A stretch of DNA of 64,000 bases from Sindora glabra (GCA_020226215.1 CM035227.1:105693732-105757731), one strand, 5' to 3'. Positions 24,430 through 37,093 are shown, numbered from the stretch's first letter. Translations and numbers: made by a program. Notes: generated by a model not told the origin, from the sequence alone.

Positions 24430-26116
24430 TTCCCAGCATGAAAAATATAGAATTAAAAGAGGAAAGGTTGGTTGTAAGATGAGTTTGTTTTCAGGAGGAA
24501 ACAGAGAGGCTTATACCTCTGTTAAAAATGGAAACCCCGGATCTTGACAGAGGAAATATGGGAAACGAACAGAGGAGTGGGCTGATGAAGGAGAGAGGAT
24601 GACAGTGTTTGGCTTTAAAACAGAGACGTGAAGGCTTTGTGTTGACGAAGACTTAGAATCCAAGTCTTCGTCAATTTGGATAAGGTTTGTTGGGCTGGAG
24701 TACAATTGGATAGGATGATAAAGTCAATTTTAATCGGCCGATGAGATTTGGCCGTATGCTTATATGGCAAAGACTCCTCGGCATTTAGCTATTTATTTAT
24801 TTATTTATTTATTTAAATGATACTGCTTATAATAAAATACTTATATAAAGGTGCATTTTCTTTGAACACAATTTGAAATTTAAAATGTGTTTTTAATTCA
24901 CATAAATTATGTGTACCCAAGTTTTATATTTTGATTTTAAAAAGAATAAGATGGTTTTAGTGTTACTTGTAACATTATAAATATGTTGTCATTGATTTAA
25001 AGACTTAAGGGAACAAACTAAACATTTACTTATAAGTAATGACATGTCAACATTATTTATTACCAAAGATATATATATATTTTTTATTTTTATTTTCAAC
25101 CAAAAACACTCTTCATGCTCACATATCTAAATATTTTTTCAACTATTTTCTTAGTTCTATTAAAATATTTTGGGATGTTACATCTAGGATTTTGTTTCAT
25201 GTGATTTTGTGAGTGTATGATTTTATGTTTTGAATGCATGGCCATTCACTCATATATTAATTTATTCCAATGCACAAATTACCTTGTGCTTTTTATCAAG
25301 TCTGCACTAGATCTTTAATATTCATACAAATTTAGGAATAATGATATTTACGAAGAGAAATGTATCCATGCAAATTCTAGAATACTTTCTTTTTTTTTTA
25401 AATCATTATATTCATATATTAAAGCTTAAACAACATGTTTAGCTTTTTTAGTGGCCAAGCGTTTATCAAGCCTACTTTGGATTATTAATGATATGCCATT
25501 CTTTTCTTTACTAGAATTATTTACTGATTTAGCTTATATCACTATGTAATTGTAGATTTACACTTGTTTTAACAGAGATCAGTTGGTATTTTTTTGCTAT
25601 TGAGTTATGAGAATAAGCACAATTTTAATTTTGTAGTTGGCACTCAGCAGTTCCAATACATTGCAATAGAGACAAAATTCAGAGATACTCTGCTTATTTT
25701 TCTATAAGTTGGAGTTCATTATTAATGTACTTTTTTCCTTTGCTTTTACACAGATACAAGAACCTAAATGGCTATTAAATAATAGTAACTTAGCAGTAAG
25801 ATAGACTTTAACTCTCTGAGGTACGTAATGTGAGGAGATGAGAGGTGATGAGGGAGGAGAATTTTCCAGGCGAAAGGAGATAAATAGAGATGAGCACCTC
25901 CACTTCATGCAACATTTTTACTGTGTTGCACGAATTTTCCAAATTAAATATAAGGATTTTTTTCCTCTTTCTTCTCCCTGGGTTCTCATCTTTTAGACAC
26001 TTCATGATAATTATTGAAAATTATGACAGACAAACAAGGAAAAAATTGAACACTTTAAAATTTTTTCCTTATTTAAAGTTTTTGTATTTGTCTTGTTTCT
26101 AAAATTCTTGCCCGTG
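24430..26116. other. No recognisable gene
   Basis: The 24,440-24,720 interval has a gene-like base composition but no frame I can assign. The rest is AT-rich, with a simple ATTT run near 24,790-24,815. Confidence 0.4.
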
Positions 26117-26292
26117 AGCTACTTTTGTTCATACTCGTCCCGCAAACATACAAGTTTGCCGTTATCAATGCCCCCATTTTTTCAGTTCTCCTAAGCAAAT
26201 GCTTTGGACCCACTGCCGAGACTCCCGGCGCAAATGAGCAACAAGGACCTTGTGGAGTCGAGGTGATAAATGTTGCAACATCAGTTGTGTAG
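26117..26292 (+). pseudogene. Copy B of the gene A family: C-terminal coding remnant
   Basis: The frame ending at TAG 26,290-26,292 reads LLFILVPQTYKFAVINAP, FSVLLSKCFGPTAETPGANE and a short acidic end. It aligns with FFSVLRSNCFRSQDQPQQPG of copy A. The downstream sequence (GTAAGTTCAAAATTCCTACA, 26,306 on) also matches copy A closely, including the donor of the proposed 3'-UTR intron. The N-terminal half is not visible upstream, so this is a 5'-truncated copy. Its intron region continues at 29,200-29,503 and 30,084-30,150 after insertions. Confidence 0.65.
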
Positions 26293-27137
26293 CACAGTTA
26301 TGTCTGTAAGTTCAAAATTCCTACATATTACTCCCATTTTTTTTTTACTAATATTGCTTTATTTTCAAATTACAAATTAAATAACGCTGCATAGCAAATT
26401 ATGATTTTTTTTAATAATAAGAGTGTTTAAAGTCTAAAATCAAATCTACTATGTAAAAAAAGACAAAAAGTCTTCTAAGAAAAATATATATCACTTAAGT
26501 TTAAAACTCTATTAAGATGCAAACAAATTGAGTCAAATTAAATATCTACATAGTTGAACTTAATCTCAAACTATATACAAGTCTAAATAATCTTAAACAA
26601 ACTTAATTACCTTTCTATTTATTATATATTTTATTATATGTTATCTCTATTTACACTTAAATATTATATTATTTAAATATAATATAAAAATAAAATATAT
26701 ATTTTATAATTAACTTTGCAAATAATTTGAGATAAGTAATAAAAATTTGAAATTCAATTAGCGCATTAGTTGAATTCAGCTAATTTAAAACAATTTAGAA
26801 TCCAATTTAAATTGAACTTTTTGTAAATGATCTTAAGCTCTCACAAGTAGGTCAACTCATTTACACCCTTAAACTATGTTGATAGAGATATTATATATCT
26901 CATAGCTTTATTCTAATTCAAATTTCATGATGAATTATAAAAAACTATGATTATTATAAATTATTTGTCAAATTTATTGTATGATTGATCTTTAGGTGAT
27001 TTGTATATATAATTTTTGGATGAATTTTGATATATGTATATGAAATTTCTCTGCATAATGCTTATAAATGAATGAGACTTCATCATATGATCTGTGTGAT
27101 ATATGTGATTCATTAAAACATCATTATAACATTAATC

Positions 27138-27615
27138 CTTTGTTTGACATACATTAAAATTAGAATTCGTTTCAAAATGAAATGAATTCTCTTAAAAAAT
27201 TATGTTTGAGTTTAAAATTTTTATATTTCACTTTATTTTGAAATTTTATTTTATTTACATTATTGCCATTTTAAAATCCTATGAAATTGATGAGATTTGA
27301 TAGGAATTTATTTTATTTCAAAAATAATATTTTCATTAAATAATTTTACCCTTAATTTTTTAAATTATTAACAGTCGGTTCTCTCCCTTTTCCATGAATT
27401 TTCTCTCTCTCACTCTTTTTAAGGATAATATTGTAAATATAAGTATTTGAAATAAATTCTATAAGTTTTAATTAAGTTCCAAATAAAGAAATTCATTTTA
27501 AAGTGAAATGAAATCATATTTTATATAATTTATCCCAAATAAAAGAATTCATAAATGAAATATTTTTTTAAATGAAATGAAATGAATTATATTTTTTAGT
27601 ATGTCAAACAAAGAG
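27138..27615. mobile_element. MITE nested in the fold-back arm (Harbinger-type)
   Basis: Terminal inverted repeats CCTTTGTTTGACATAC (left) and GTATGTCAAACAAAG (right) bound 478 bp. TAA flanks both sides (27,135-27,137 and 27,616-27,618), as expected for PIF/Harbinger MITEs. The sequences outside the element join into a continuous match to the opposite fold-back arm, which confirms the insertion point. The outermost two bases of the two ends differ. No coding capacity. Confidence 0.65.
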
Positions 27616-27650
27616 TAAGAGAATATGTAACTCTACTATATAAACCATTC

Positions 27651-27672
27651 GTGTGTGTGTGTGTGTGTGTGT
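27651..27672 (+). repeat. (GT)11 microsatellite
   Basis: Eleven uninterrupted GT units lie in the spacer of the fold-back element. The length suggests it is polymorphic. Confidence 0.95.
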
Positions 27673-29199
27673 TCACAGGTTGTGTTATATTGTGTACGGA
27701 ATGAACCATTCATCAAAGCATAATCGGTGTGTATTTTAGTCGAACTTGGATCAGCCCACTTTCCCAACATTATCAAAGTTTCAAAACCATTCATATACCT
27801 TATTTCATTCCATTTTAAGTGCATTTTCATAAAGTATAATTATTATTCATTAAAAAATAATTAAAACTAATTAAAATGTCATTTAATTCAGGAAACTTTC
27901 CAAAAAAAAAATCTACAAAACGTTTTTTGATATTTCAAACTGGATTTACTTGTGTTTTCCAGCAAAACTTAAGAAAATATTTGGACGAATTCACCAGTTA
28001 TATACTGGACAAAACACTTTAATGCATATGCAAATTTTCCAAAAAAACATATATGCAAACTTTTCAATAAACATTGTGCAATCTGTATTGTCATTTTGTA
28101 ATTTCATAGATGACTTCCAATACTAATTAAACACTGTACAGAACCAAATTAAATTGTAAGCACAATGTAACACAATCTATAAAATAAAAAAAAGTATATA
28201 TATGAGTAGTCCATACATTACAAATATGCATGCTCTTTTAATGTTATAACGATATTTTAATGAATCACATATATCACGTAGATCATATGATGAATTCTCA
28301 TTTATTTATATGCATTCTGCAAAGGATAGAAACTTTCATGTATACATATATCAAAATTCATCCAGAATTATATATACAATTCACGTAAGGATGAACTCTA
28401 CATTGAATTTGACAAATAATTTATAATGAGCATAAATATACAAATGTATATTTATAATTTATAATTCATTATAAAATTTGAAGTAAAATAAAGTTATGAA
28501 ATAATTGTAAGATTCGTAGCATATTTTTTGTTTAAGATGATAATAACAAAAAATTATAAAATTATTAAATCACATCCCTGAAACTCGCATATGAAGCAGC
28601 CATATTTACATGATATGCTTACTCTAACATCAATTCTTAATATTTTATGAAAATAATTGATCTCCAAAATATGTAAATAAGCACAAATCTTACAAGATAA
28701 TTCCAAGAGTGAAAATAAATAATTATACTTCCAATAATTCCATTTTGAGATTTTGAGAAGTTCAGATATTCCAATCACGATCGCTACTCTAGGCACTCTC
28801 ACAATCTCCAAAAGAATCTGGCAAAGGATTTTTTAATTGCTGAATTTTTGCCTGAACAGTTCGGATTGTATGAATAATTTGGAAGGTTGTTTTAACTAAG
28901 CACTAATAGAGTAGGCACAATGTAATCCGACTATAGGAGTAGAGATCCTATCTTAATGGAATTAACAAATTGTGTAGAAATTGATCGCTAACTTGATCCT
29001 ACTCACTTCAATTACAAGAAATTATTATCCTAAATTTCACCTAAATAATATTATTATCACTATTGAGCAATCAACTCACATTAATTTATCTTCGTAGTCT
29101 ATAATGAGAATTTAATTTAAATATTTTATAATTCAAAATTAAAATTAAAATTCAACCAAACTATCATCATCATGAACTAATATTTTTCTCTTCTATTTA

Positions 29200-29503
29200 T
29201 TTCGTGGAAGACACCCTTTCTTCGGTAAATTGTATTTATCATGTTAATTTGTACGACTGTTTGATGTTTGATATGTTATTTTCCATTTACCTATTTATTT
29301 CATTCAAGGCACTGTCTTTTATAATTATCACATTGCTTTTTGATTTAATTTCAGTTAGTATATCATATGAAGAACTAATGAGTTGGACTAAAAACATTTT
29401 AAAATAACCACGCTGGCATTTACCCATCCCAACCCCACTAGTTCTTAAACAAAATGTTTCTTTTATGGAAAAATAATAAATTTTGATAATCTTGCGAAAA
29501 GTC
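29200..29503 (+). other. Copy B intron sequence, continuing after the fold-back insertion
   Basis: This interval matches 16,210-16,710 of copy A: CTTTCTTCGGTAAATT, then TTTATTTCATTCA.GGCACTG, GAAGAACTA, and GGAAAAATAATAAATTTTGA. It shows that the DNA at 26,350-29,190 was inserted into an otherwise colinear intron. Confidence 0.7.
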
Positions 29504-30075
29504 TAGAGATGACAACAGGATAGAGTAATGACAGATCGGTAATATATTACCCCGCCTCATAGCTGGGAGATCTATCCCATCCTTGTCCCATCTCTAATCG
29601 CGAGACAAGTTGCTGCCCTGTTCTCATAATTCGCAAGTTGTTGCCCTATTCTCATAATTCGCGGGACACCAGTGATTCACGGATAATTTAAAAAATTTTA
29701 AAAAAATTAAAATTTATAAATTTTAAATACATCTATAATTAATATTTAATATTCAATATAATGTAATAATAATTTAAAATTATACATAATTTATCCAATT
29801 AATCTTAAATTTAAAAGAAAATAATTCAAATAAATATTAATTAAAATAAAATAACTAATATAAATATTTTTAATTATAAAATTAATAAAATAAATTTATA
29901 ATAATATATATTTTTAAGCATAATATAAAAAATAATTTATTATTTCAGGACAAAGCGGAGCACCGTGAGGCAATATTGTCTTGTCCTACATAATTGCTCC
30001 AGGTTAAAAACTTGCCTCTTGCCTCATGAAGCAAAACTTTATATTAAATCTGTCCCGCTGGATTTGTCATCCCTA
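29504..30075. mobile_element. hAT-type MITE with 8-bp target duplication
   Basis: The termini TAGAGATGACAA (left) and TTTGTCATCCCTA (right, reverse complement TAGGGATGACAAA) bound 572 bp. The flanking 8-mers are GAAAAGTC (29,496-29,503) and GAAAAGCC (30,076-30,083), a target duplication with one difference. Copy A has a single GAAAAGTC at the matching place (about 16,705), giving the empty site. TAGRGATGAC ends with 8-bp duplications are typical of hAT MITEs. No transposase. Confidence 0.75.
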
Positions 30076-30149
30076 GAAAAGCCAATCGACATTAAGTAAA
30101 AAAGGGCACTAATTCATTTCGTGAACAATGAACAGGGTTCATGGCCGAG

Positions 30150-30849
30150 ATTGCTATACTTAGTGAAGTTGAAGAAGCACTGCGCATGCTGGCGTAGGTT
30201 ATTAAGTAGTTGTGGTAGTGACCAGTAGGGTTTACTGAAAGCCTCGGAACATCGATCTTTGCCTTGATTTAATCAGCAAAATAAGATGAAGCACAAGTTT
30301 TTCATTCTTCTCTATGTTGTAGTTTATTTAATGTTGTTAATGGTTGTATCTTTATGTTAATAATGTTTGTAAATGTTTTATATAATATATTTGTTAGGTT
30401 AAATAAAATAAATTTCAGTGAAATATGTGTTAAATTAGATGAATTTCATAACAGTATAAATATAATTAAAATAAAAATTATAAATAAAATAAAATAAATT
30501 GTCAACCCTGAGTTTTAAAATCCTTGAAATATTATAACAAATACCTTAGAAATAAAAGGAAATCTTATTTTTTATTATGCCAAATAAAGAATTAGTGAAT
30601 TCCTAAAAATTAAAAATTAAATTGGGATATTCTCCTCTCTCTTGTTAGCAGAGTATGTGTTCATATGCGTCAGGAGAGTGTCTCCTCATCTTCGTGTACA
30701 AGGAAAATATATCTATCTGATTTCCTCTTCCCAAAGTCATAGGTGGCATTTGGCTGGTTAGGTGTTAATGTCTCTTCATCTTCGTGTACAGGGATAAAAT
30801 AACCACGCAGTATTTACCAATCCCAAAGTAATATGAACCAAAATTCTTC
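30150..30849. other. No gene; short local repeat
   Basis: The phrase 'CTCTTCATCTTCGTGTACA' at about 30,771-30,789 resembles 'CTCCTCATCTTCGTGTACA' at about 30,682-30,700, and an 'AAAATAACCACGC' patch near 30,795 recalls 29,401. These are small local duplications. No coding is supported. Confidence 0.4.
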
Positions 30850-32615
30850 ATAGAGATACTGTGAAACATATGATTAGGAAAAGTTGGACTGCGCAGGAGG
30901 GCTTAATGAATAATGGCAGGAAAGAGTTATTTTGACCAAGGCAGTTATTTAGGCTCTGTCCGTTTATGCAATGTAGATTGCCTCTCTCCCCTCGAATATC
31001 ATTCATGATATAGAAAGGAATGAAAGAGCTTTTATTTCGGGGCACGAATTATCTAAAAGGAAAATGCACAAAGGTTTCTTGCTCTAAAATATGCCAAGAG
31101 AAGATATGTGGCGTCCTTAAGAGCAAATATGAAAGGCAATGTCAATGGCTAGAAAACATGGTGGCTAAGAATTCAGATTCTTCATTTTGGAAGAGTCTGT
31201 TTAATATTTGGCAGTATTACAGGGAAGGAGCTGCATGGAGGATTGGCAACGGGCACATCGTTGAATTACGGGAAGATGTATGCCCATATGATTTGAAGCT
31301 TGCGGATAATGTTGTCGGTCCAATTCCAAACAATCTCACAAATATTTCAGTTTCTCAGGTAGTGTAGTCAAATGACAGTTGGAATATAAGTTTGGTTAAG
31401 GAACCCTGCCACCAAGAATTCTGGATAGAATTTATGTAAATGTCCCTCCAATACTAACATAGGATCAGATGTTCTAATTTCTAATGTGGACATTCAGTAA
31501 ACATGGCAATTTCTTAGTTAGAAGTGCTTATCATTTGCTCACTTATCAACTTAATCAGCTTCAGGACCAACTTTGGAAACCGGTTTGGGATTGAAAGGGG
31601 CCGGAAAGAATCAAACTGCAATTGTGGTGTGTTTGCAACAATGGCATTCTGCTGAACGAGGCACAAGACACCTGGGAAATTCTAATTGCCAGCAGTGCAA
31701 TGCCCTGATTGAAGATTACATTCACGTATTAAGAGATGCAACAAGATGGTTTGGCTATCTTTCGTTGATGGGAAGGACAGAACCATATTCTTTTACCTTT
31801 GATTTGATGCCTTGGGTCAAAAAAACAAATGGAAAATAAGTTTGGCAAGAGTGCAGACTTGCAGTGGCAAACCATTTGAGGAGTCTCAGTATGGCATCTC
31901 TGGTTTTGGTGAAATAAAAGATTATTTGATCCTTCCTTCACTTTTCCCTCCGATCCAAAGGCTATTACTACGAAGTATGTTCAAGAAATCAGAATGACAA
32001 CTCAGGTTCTTCAAAAATCGAGACTGCAGAGGAATTTCGCTGCTATAGATGTCTGCTGGAGTTTTCCAGAGTCGGGTTGGTTAAAGATAAACTGCTATGG
32101 ACTGCCAAGCATCATATTTCTAAGGCTGAGTATGGTGGGATTTTAAGGAATGAAAAAGGAAACTAGATTGGAGGTTTTGTTAAGAATCTGGGATATTGTC
32201 ATGCTTTTATCGTAGAGATTTAGGGGGCATTAGAAGGACTGAAATTAGCTTGGGATTTAGGCCATCATACAGTGATTCGGGAAATGGATTCCAGGACTTT
32301 AACAGAGGTGCTATCTTCCGGAAATATCCACAATATATGTTTGCAAAGTCTGATTACCCAATGTCATGAATTACAAGTAAGGAACTACAAGATCAAGATT
32401 TCACATACAATAAATGTATAGACTAGTTGACTTGTTTCAATTTTATGCGAGACATTAGACTGATCATTTTGACAAGTCCTCTTTCGAATTTACATCTTGT
32501 TTGTTAATTGATGTTTGTTGTGGGGTTCTTACCCCTAAAGCAATTTTTTTTTTTTTTTAATTTTCTTCTGTTTCCTTGGGCTTTGTGCCCTTTAATTAAA
32601 AAGTAAAAAGGAACG
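30850..32615 (+). mobile_element. 5'-truncated L1-type LINE, coding decayed
   Basis: Read across frames, the forward strand carries the end of a plant LINE ORF2. First comes the C-terminal reverse-transcriptase part: LTKAV..ALSVYAM and IIHDIERNERAFISG, then about 31,190-31,260 with SSFWKSLFNIW and AAWRIGNGH. Then comes the zinc-knuckle-like zf-RVT region (31,500-31,760: GNFLVRSAYHLLTYQ, VWD.KGPERIK, ILLNEAR). Last is an RNase H domain (32,050-32,400: ESGWLKINCYG, AEYGGILRNEKGN, GALEGLKLAWDLGHH, MDSRTLTEVLSSGN). Many stops and shifts make it inactive. The 3' tail near 32,580-32,615 has the TTGGGCTTTGTGCCCTTTAA phrase often seen before LINE poly(A) tails. Confidence 0.8.
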
Positions 32616-34060
32616 TTTCAAGTCTATGATTTTTTTCTCATTTATAGTAGTTGTTGCCAATGATTTTTTTATAGTGAATTTGAATTGATTATTAAGTTAT
32701 ATTAAATTGTAAATATTTCTAATTTAGAATGGAAAGCTTTAATTTCTTTAAAAATATGTTTAGATGAGTTTAAATTTGATTTGCTATCATTTTTTATACT
32801 ATCAATAAATAAAAAAGAAACACTTTATTATAAAAATTAATATTAATTAAAAATTTTTATTAATAGTACAAATCCTTTAACAACTTTTTAATCATATAGT
32901 AATATACAAATAAATAATAGTATAAAATTAATTTACATTAACAATGAATTAAATTTAAATTCATATTTGAATTGCTTATAGTTACTTTAAGTTTTTTTAT
33001 AATACTTTTGCCTATTAGTTTAAAAGTTTTTGTAGATCAATTATTATTATGATTATGAAAGATAGTTTGTGGACACTTCTATATTCCTTGCATAATACGA
33101 CTTTCATCCAATTCTTATCTCAGACACTCGGTGATATCCATTACCCTTTTCAAATTTTTTCACATGTAATTTAAATTTAGGACATTTATTTGTATTGATA
33201 AAATAAATTTATATTTTTCTATTCATTTCTATCTATCATTTAAACATATTTATATGTATTAAAAAATAAAGTTATATTTCTTCATTCTTTTCTATCTACA
33301 TTTAAGATACTTAAGATAAATGTACAAAGATTAACCAATCTTTTCTGACTATCATTCAAGGTATACATAATAAGAATTAAAGCGTGCAATAACATTTACC
33401 CCCAAAAAAAGGAAGCGTGCAATAAATGATAGGAATTTTATGAACAAAAGCCGTAACTTACTAATTTCATTCTCTTCAGAAAGTTACTTGATATATAAAA
33501 TTATCAAATGCTTCCTCCATTTCTTATTATTATTATTATTAAAGCGTCAAAACTTTTGTACTTCTTAAAGTTACTTCTTCCAACTTTATAAATGCCTCTT
33601 CGTGCACGTAACATATAGGGACAATGGGAAATCTTCGTTGGCTAAGATCTGATTGAGAAGTTCTGTAGAAGCGCTTTGAGTTTTTGGTCTAACTTCTTTC
33701 GATGGATAACATCCACTTGTTTGTGTAATTGTGTTCGAGGAGCAAAATTGGTATGATTGTAATTTCCGCATGAATAAGAAATTGAGGAGAGGGAATCACC
33801 GTAAGTGTCATTGTCTCAAATTGGTTTTACTTATCCATACGTATTTGGTAGTGCACTTATTAATTATGAGTTATGTTCTTAACTTGAGAAAAATGGTAAT
33901 GAATTGATTAATTTTTGGCTTTAAAAAGTCCAAACCAGAAGTAATATTGGTATGCTTAAATTAATTCTCTGATTATCACTTTATTTTGTTGATTTTGTGA
34001 AGTTGGTGAGCCAAAGATTGTCATAAAAGCATAAAGAAATTATTTTCTAATATATTTATC
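32616..34060. other. No gene recognised
   Basis: AT-rich. A 61-codon minus-strand frame (33,586-33,771) lies in a patch with more balanced composition, but I recognise nothing in it. A short (ATT)n run is at about 33,525-33,540. Confidence 0.4.
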
Positions 34061-34140
34061 CTTTGTTATGCTTGTCATATTAGTGCATACTATAGAAAGT
34101 CTTTGTTATGCTTGTCATATTAGTGCATACTATAGAAAGT
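34061..34140. repeat. Exact 40-bp tandem duplication
   Basis: The 40-bp unit beginning CTTTGTTATGCTTGTCATAT and ending in ATAGAAAGT is present twice, back to back and without a mismatch (34,061-34,100 and 34,101-34,140). Perfect identity implies a recent event or an assembly artefact. Confidence 0.95.
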
Positions 34141-34349
34141 CTTTTATATAATATATTAGCCGCCTATTTCTTGCTTATTTTTATTACAAGTTACATTCCA
34201 TATTACTTGCCACATGTTAATTTCTCATTTCCTCTCAAAGCTAATTTTTTTTATTTTTCCTCCATTTACATTTCACTCTCTAATAATTATTACTTGTAAT
34301 TTATAATTATTAATATTTTAAAATTATAATTAAAGATAATTTTAATTTT

Positions 34350-35045
34350 TTTAGACATTTATATTATTAATTTCTCAAAATATAATTATTACTTTATAAT
34401 TTATATAAAAATATAAAAATTACATATCAAATGATATGTTTTCAAACTTAATATTAAGTTATTACAATTTATAATCATTCATTTGATCATATTATACTCA
34501 TTAATTTGCAATGTGTAGAAAAATAAAATATGACAAGATATATTTTTATACTTAATTACAATTTATAGTCATTGATTCGATTGTATTATAATTATTAATT
34601 TGTAATTTATATAAAAACTAAACATTATGAAATATTTTTAAAAAATTAAGAATATATTATTCCAATTTATAGTTATTGATTTGATCATATTGTAATCATT
34701 GATTTGTAATCTATATAAAAATTAAATATGATCATATATTTGTTTCCAAACTTAATAATACATTATTGCAATTTAAAATCATTGCTTTAATCATATTATA
34801 ATATTTAATTTGTAATTTGTATAAAAATTAAATAGGATTGGATATGTTTTTTCAAACTTAATAATATATTATTTCAATTTATAGTCATTAATTTTATTAT
34901 ATTATTATCATTATTTTATAATTCTTATTAAACTTAACAATATATTATTGTAATTTATGGTTGGCTTTGATTTTATCCTATTACAATAATTGATTTACAA
35001 ATTACATAAAAATTGAATGTGGTAAGATATGTTTTAAAATCTAAT
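34350..35045. repeat. AT-rich satellite-like tandem repeat, about 105-bp unit
   Basis: Roughly six diverged units recur with the core CAATTTATAGTCATTGATTT, then TTATAATNATTAATTTGTAA, then ATATAAAAATTAAATA and AAACTTAATAATATATTA. Core starts are near 34,460, 34,558, 34,664, 34,770, 34,876 and 34,953; the last unit is truncated or rearranged. No coding capacity. Confidence 0.75.
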
Positions 35046-35619
35046 ATTTTCGCATCGTATAATCAATAATTCGCAAATGCACTAAATCAAAAGTGTCAAA
35101 GACACATCGATAACAAGAAGCTTTTAGATTTGAAGCAGGATGATGAACAAAAGCAGCTCAAGAACAAGAATTTGAGAGACAAGCCAGATACAAAAACATT
35201 AATATGAGTGAGTGGTTCAAGTATTTCATCGTTGATAATTAATACAAAAACATTAATTATATATGGGGCCATATATAACTAGTACGATATATATCATTAA
35301 TTATGGATTATTGCAAATAAGGTAGCTAATTCATTTTTAATTTTATAGACACCTCTTTATATATTTTTTTAATCTATTTTTGTAAAGAAAATATTAAATT
35401 AAAGTTGAAATATTTTTATAATTCAAAAATTTTTATTTAATATATTAATTACATGAGAGAGAGCAGATTATATGGAGTATAAAAAATAATTTAAAGTGAA
35501 TTAATCTTATTTATTAAATTTTAATGAAATTAATGGATCAAATTTAGTATAAGTCATTTCAACTTAAATATGTGTTAATGGACTCCTCCTCTTTATATTA
35601 TACATATACACTTTAAAAC
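35046..35619. other. No gene seen
   Basis: AT-rich; nothing recognised. Confidence 0.4.
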
Positions 35620-35860
35620 CATATCATTCGGTGGCTTTCAAAGCATTGGAGCTTTAGGGAGAGACAACTGTTGATAAAAGTCATTCGAAACAAATTAAGA
35701 CTTGAACAAAACACTCGTTAACAATTAAAAGCATCTCAAAAATTAGAGGGTGTTTTGATGGCCAATGAATGTTTTGTTAAAGGTCTTAATATGTTTTAAA
35801 TGACTTTTATCAATAATTATTTCTTAAAGTTCCAACGCTTTGAAAATACCGTTTTATAGT
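35620..35860. repeat. Fold-back inverted repeat, about 90-bp arms
   Basis: The left arm (about 35,632-35,718, with TTTCAAAGCATTGGAGCTTT and GATAAAAGTCATT) pairs with the right arm (about 35,764-35,850, AATGACTTTTATCAATAAT and AGTTCCAACGCTTTGAAAA) around a loop of about 45 nt. The arms carry mismatches throughout. A small MITE or fold-back element is the simplest reading. A miRNA precursor cannot be excluded from sequence alone. Confidence 0.65.
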
Positions 35861-36469
35861 CAGCCACGATTTTAAAGTCAATCGAGTCTTGCCTTCACCA
35901 AATATATTATAACCCGAATCACAAAAACATTGCATCCACCAAAACCTATAAAAAAAAAAATCAAATAATTTGTTATTAAAGCAGGCAATTAATTATTTTC
36001 CCCTCAAAAAATTATTCACAAGTAACTTATTCAAACTCAGGAATTTTATATGTGTAATTTAAAAATAAAAAATAAAAATAATTTTTAAATATTTTTTAAT
36101 TTATTCTCGTACTCTTAATATTAATTTATAATTAAATAAAATATTTTTATTTACAATATCGATTATCTTTTATTTTTATTTTTTTCATCTGAAAAATTTT
36201 TTGTAAATAAAAAATAATTTTTAAAAATATAAAAATAAAAATATGTTAAATGCACCCATATCCTCTCAAATGACACCAACAACTCCCCCCCATCTCCCGT
36301 GTATGGCCTATCGGAAGAAATAAAGTGAAAGAAAAAGACAAAAATTGAATTAATTTCCTCTCCTGTCTCTGTTCCTCTTAAACCCTACATGACCCCAATA
36401 CCCTTCAAATCCCAAAGTTTGGCTCCCTATTTAGCATTTGCCTTTTCTCTTGTTACATCGGCTGCAAGT

Positions 36470-37072
36470 TTTCCCCTCCCAAAGATACAATAGTAGAGTG
36501 GTTCGTAGACATCCCATATCTTTCTTTTTGTTATTTTTGCTCCTTTTGAATATATGATAATAATTTGAAATATATTTGAATATATTTTTATTTTTTATTT
36601 TTAAAAATTCTTCTTAAAAATTATTTTTAAATTTAAAAAAATAAAGAATAAAAATGTTTGATAAAATAAATAAATAAATATTTTATTTAATTTTAAAATT
36701 ATCATTAAGAATAAAAGAATAAATTCAAAAAAAATCTAAAATTTACTTTTTTATCTTTAAAATAGAAACTTCAAAAATAATTTTAGAAAATAAAAGCTAA
36801 AAACATATTAATAAATAAATATTTTAATATTTTTATTTTTAAAAACTAGATTTTTTTAAAAAAAATGGAATCCCAACAGATTTTTCAATTTTTTCTTCCT
36901 AAGTTAAGAAACGCGTGCGTCAAGTACTCCCCGACACTTTCCAAAGGTGGCGTTGCTCGCATAACAGCGCTGGTTCCTTTTGTTACGTGGAAGTTATTCA
37001 ACACGACCATCAATCCTTTCAAATGGCACAGTACAATCCTATAGATTTTAATCGCTGCCACATTCATTCATC
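36470..37072 (+). pseudogene. Copy C of the gene A family, 5' part (split by the Harbinger element)
   Basis: 36,470-36,570 matches exon 1 and intron 1 of copy A, but the ATG has become ATA within ACAATAGTAGAGTGG. Exon 2 follows after about 300 bp of inserted A/T simple sequence, at about 36,900-37,072. It encodes a diverged version of the copy A segment from the Ser-Lys-Gly-Val stretch through TFIHL, with a stop in place of the Trp before ILIAA. The coding match is cut at TTA (37,073-37,075) and resumes after the transposon at 48,549. Start loss, stop and insertion make it a clear pseudogene. It is two bases shorter than copy A near the insertion site, so its frame is continuous there. Confidence 0.7.
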
Positions 37073-37075
37073 TTA
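37073..37075. repeat. Target-site duplication TTA, left
   Basis: TTA here and TTA at 48,549-48,551 flank the element. Copy A has a single TTA at the same place (ATCTTATTTTT, about 15,724-15,734). PIF/Harbinger elements typically duplicate TTA/TAA. Confidence 0.85.
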
Positions 37076-37093
37076 GGGGTCATTTGATTCATA
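37076..37093 (+). repeat. Left terminal inverted repeat
   Basis: GGGGTCATTTGATTCATA. Compared with the right end it has A for G at three places. Two of these turn a CpG into CpA, the pattern left by deamination of methylated C on the other strand. An AGGAAGTT / AACTTCCT inverted pair lies just inside (about 37,129-37,158). Confidence 0.85.

Larger units (their letters stand above)
26895..28500. repeat. Long fold-back element with arms of about 240 bp
   Basis: The left arm (about 26,895-27,137, resuming after a nested MITE to about 27,640) is the reverse complement of the right arm (about 28,200-28,500). Diagnostic pairs include CATCATATGATCT...GTGATATATGTGATTCATTA on the left and its complement at about 28,260-28,292 on the right, and GGATGAATTTTGATATATGT with its complement near 28,345. 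The spacer holds a (GT)11 microsatellite and no coding sequence. The structure sits in the intron of gene copy B, absent from copy A, so it is an insertion. Class unknown. Confidence 0.7.

Noticed and set aside
30850..32615. LINE frames such as 31,020-31,367 and 31,573-31,839 as host genes
   Set aside because: Their order and motifs match the reverse transcriptase, zf-RVT and RNase H parts of a plant LINE, and all are interrupted.
35620..35860. Possible miRNA precursor
   Set aside because: The arms are about 90 bp, mismatched evenly, and resemble a fold-back MITE. Without small-RNA data no mature miRNA can be assigned.
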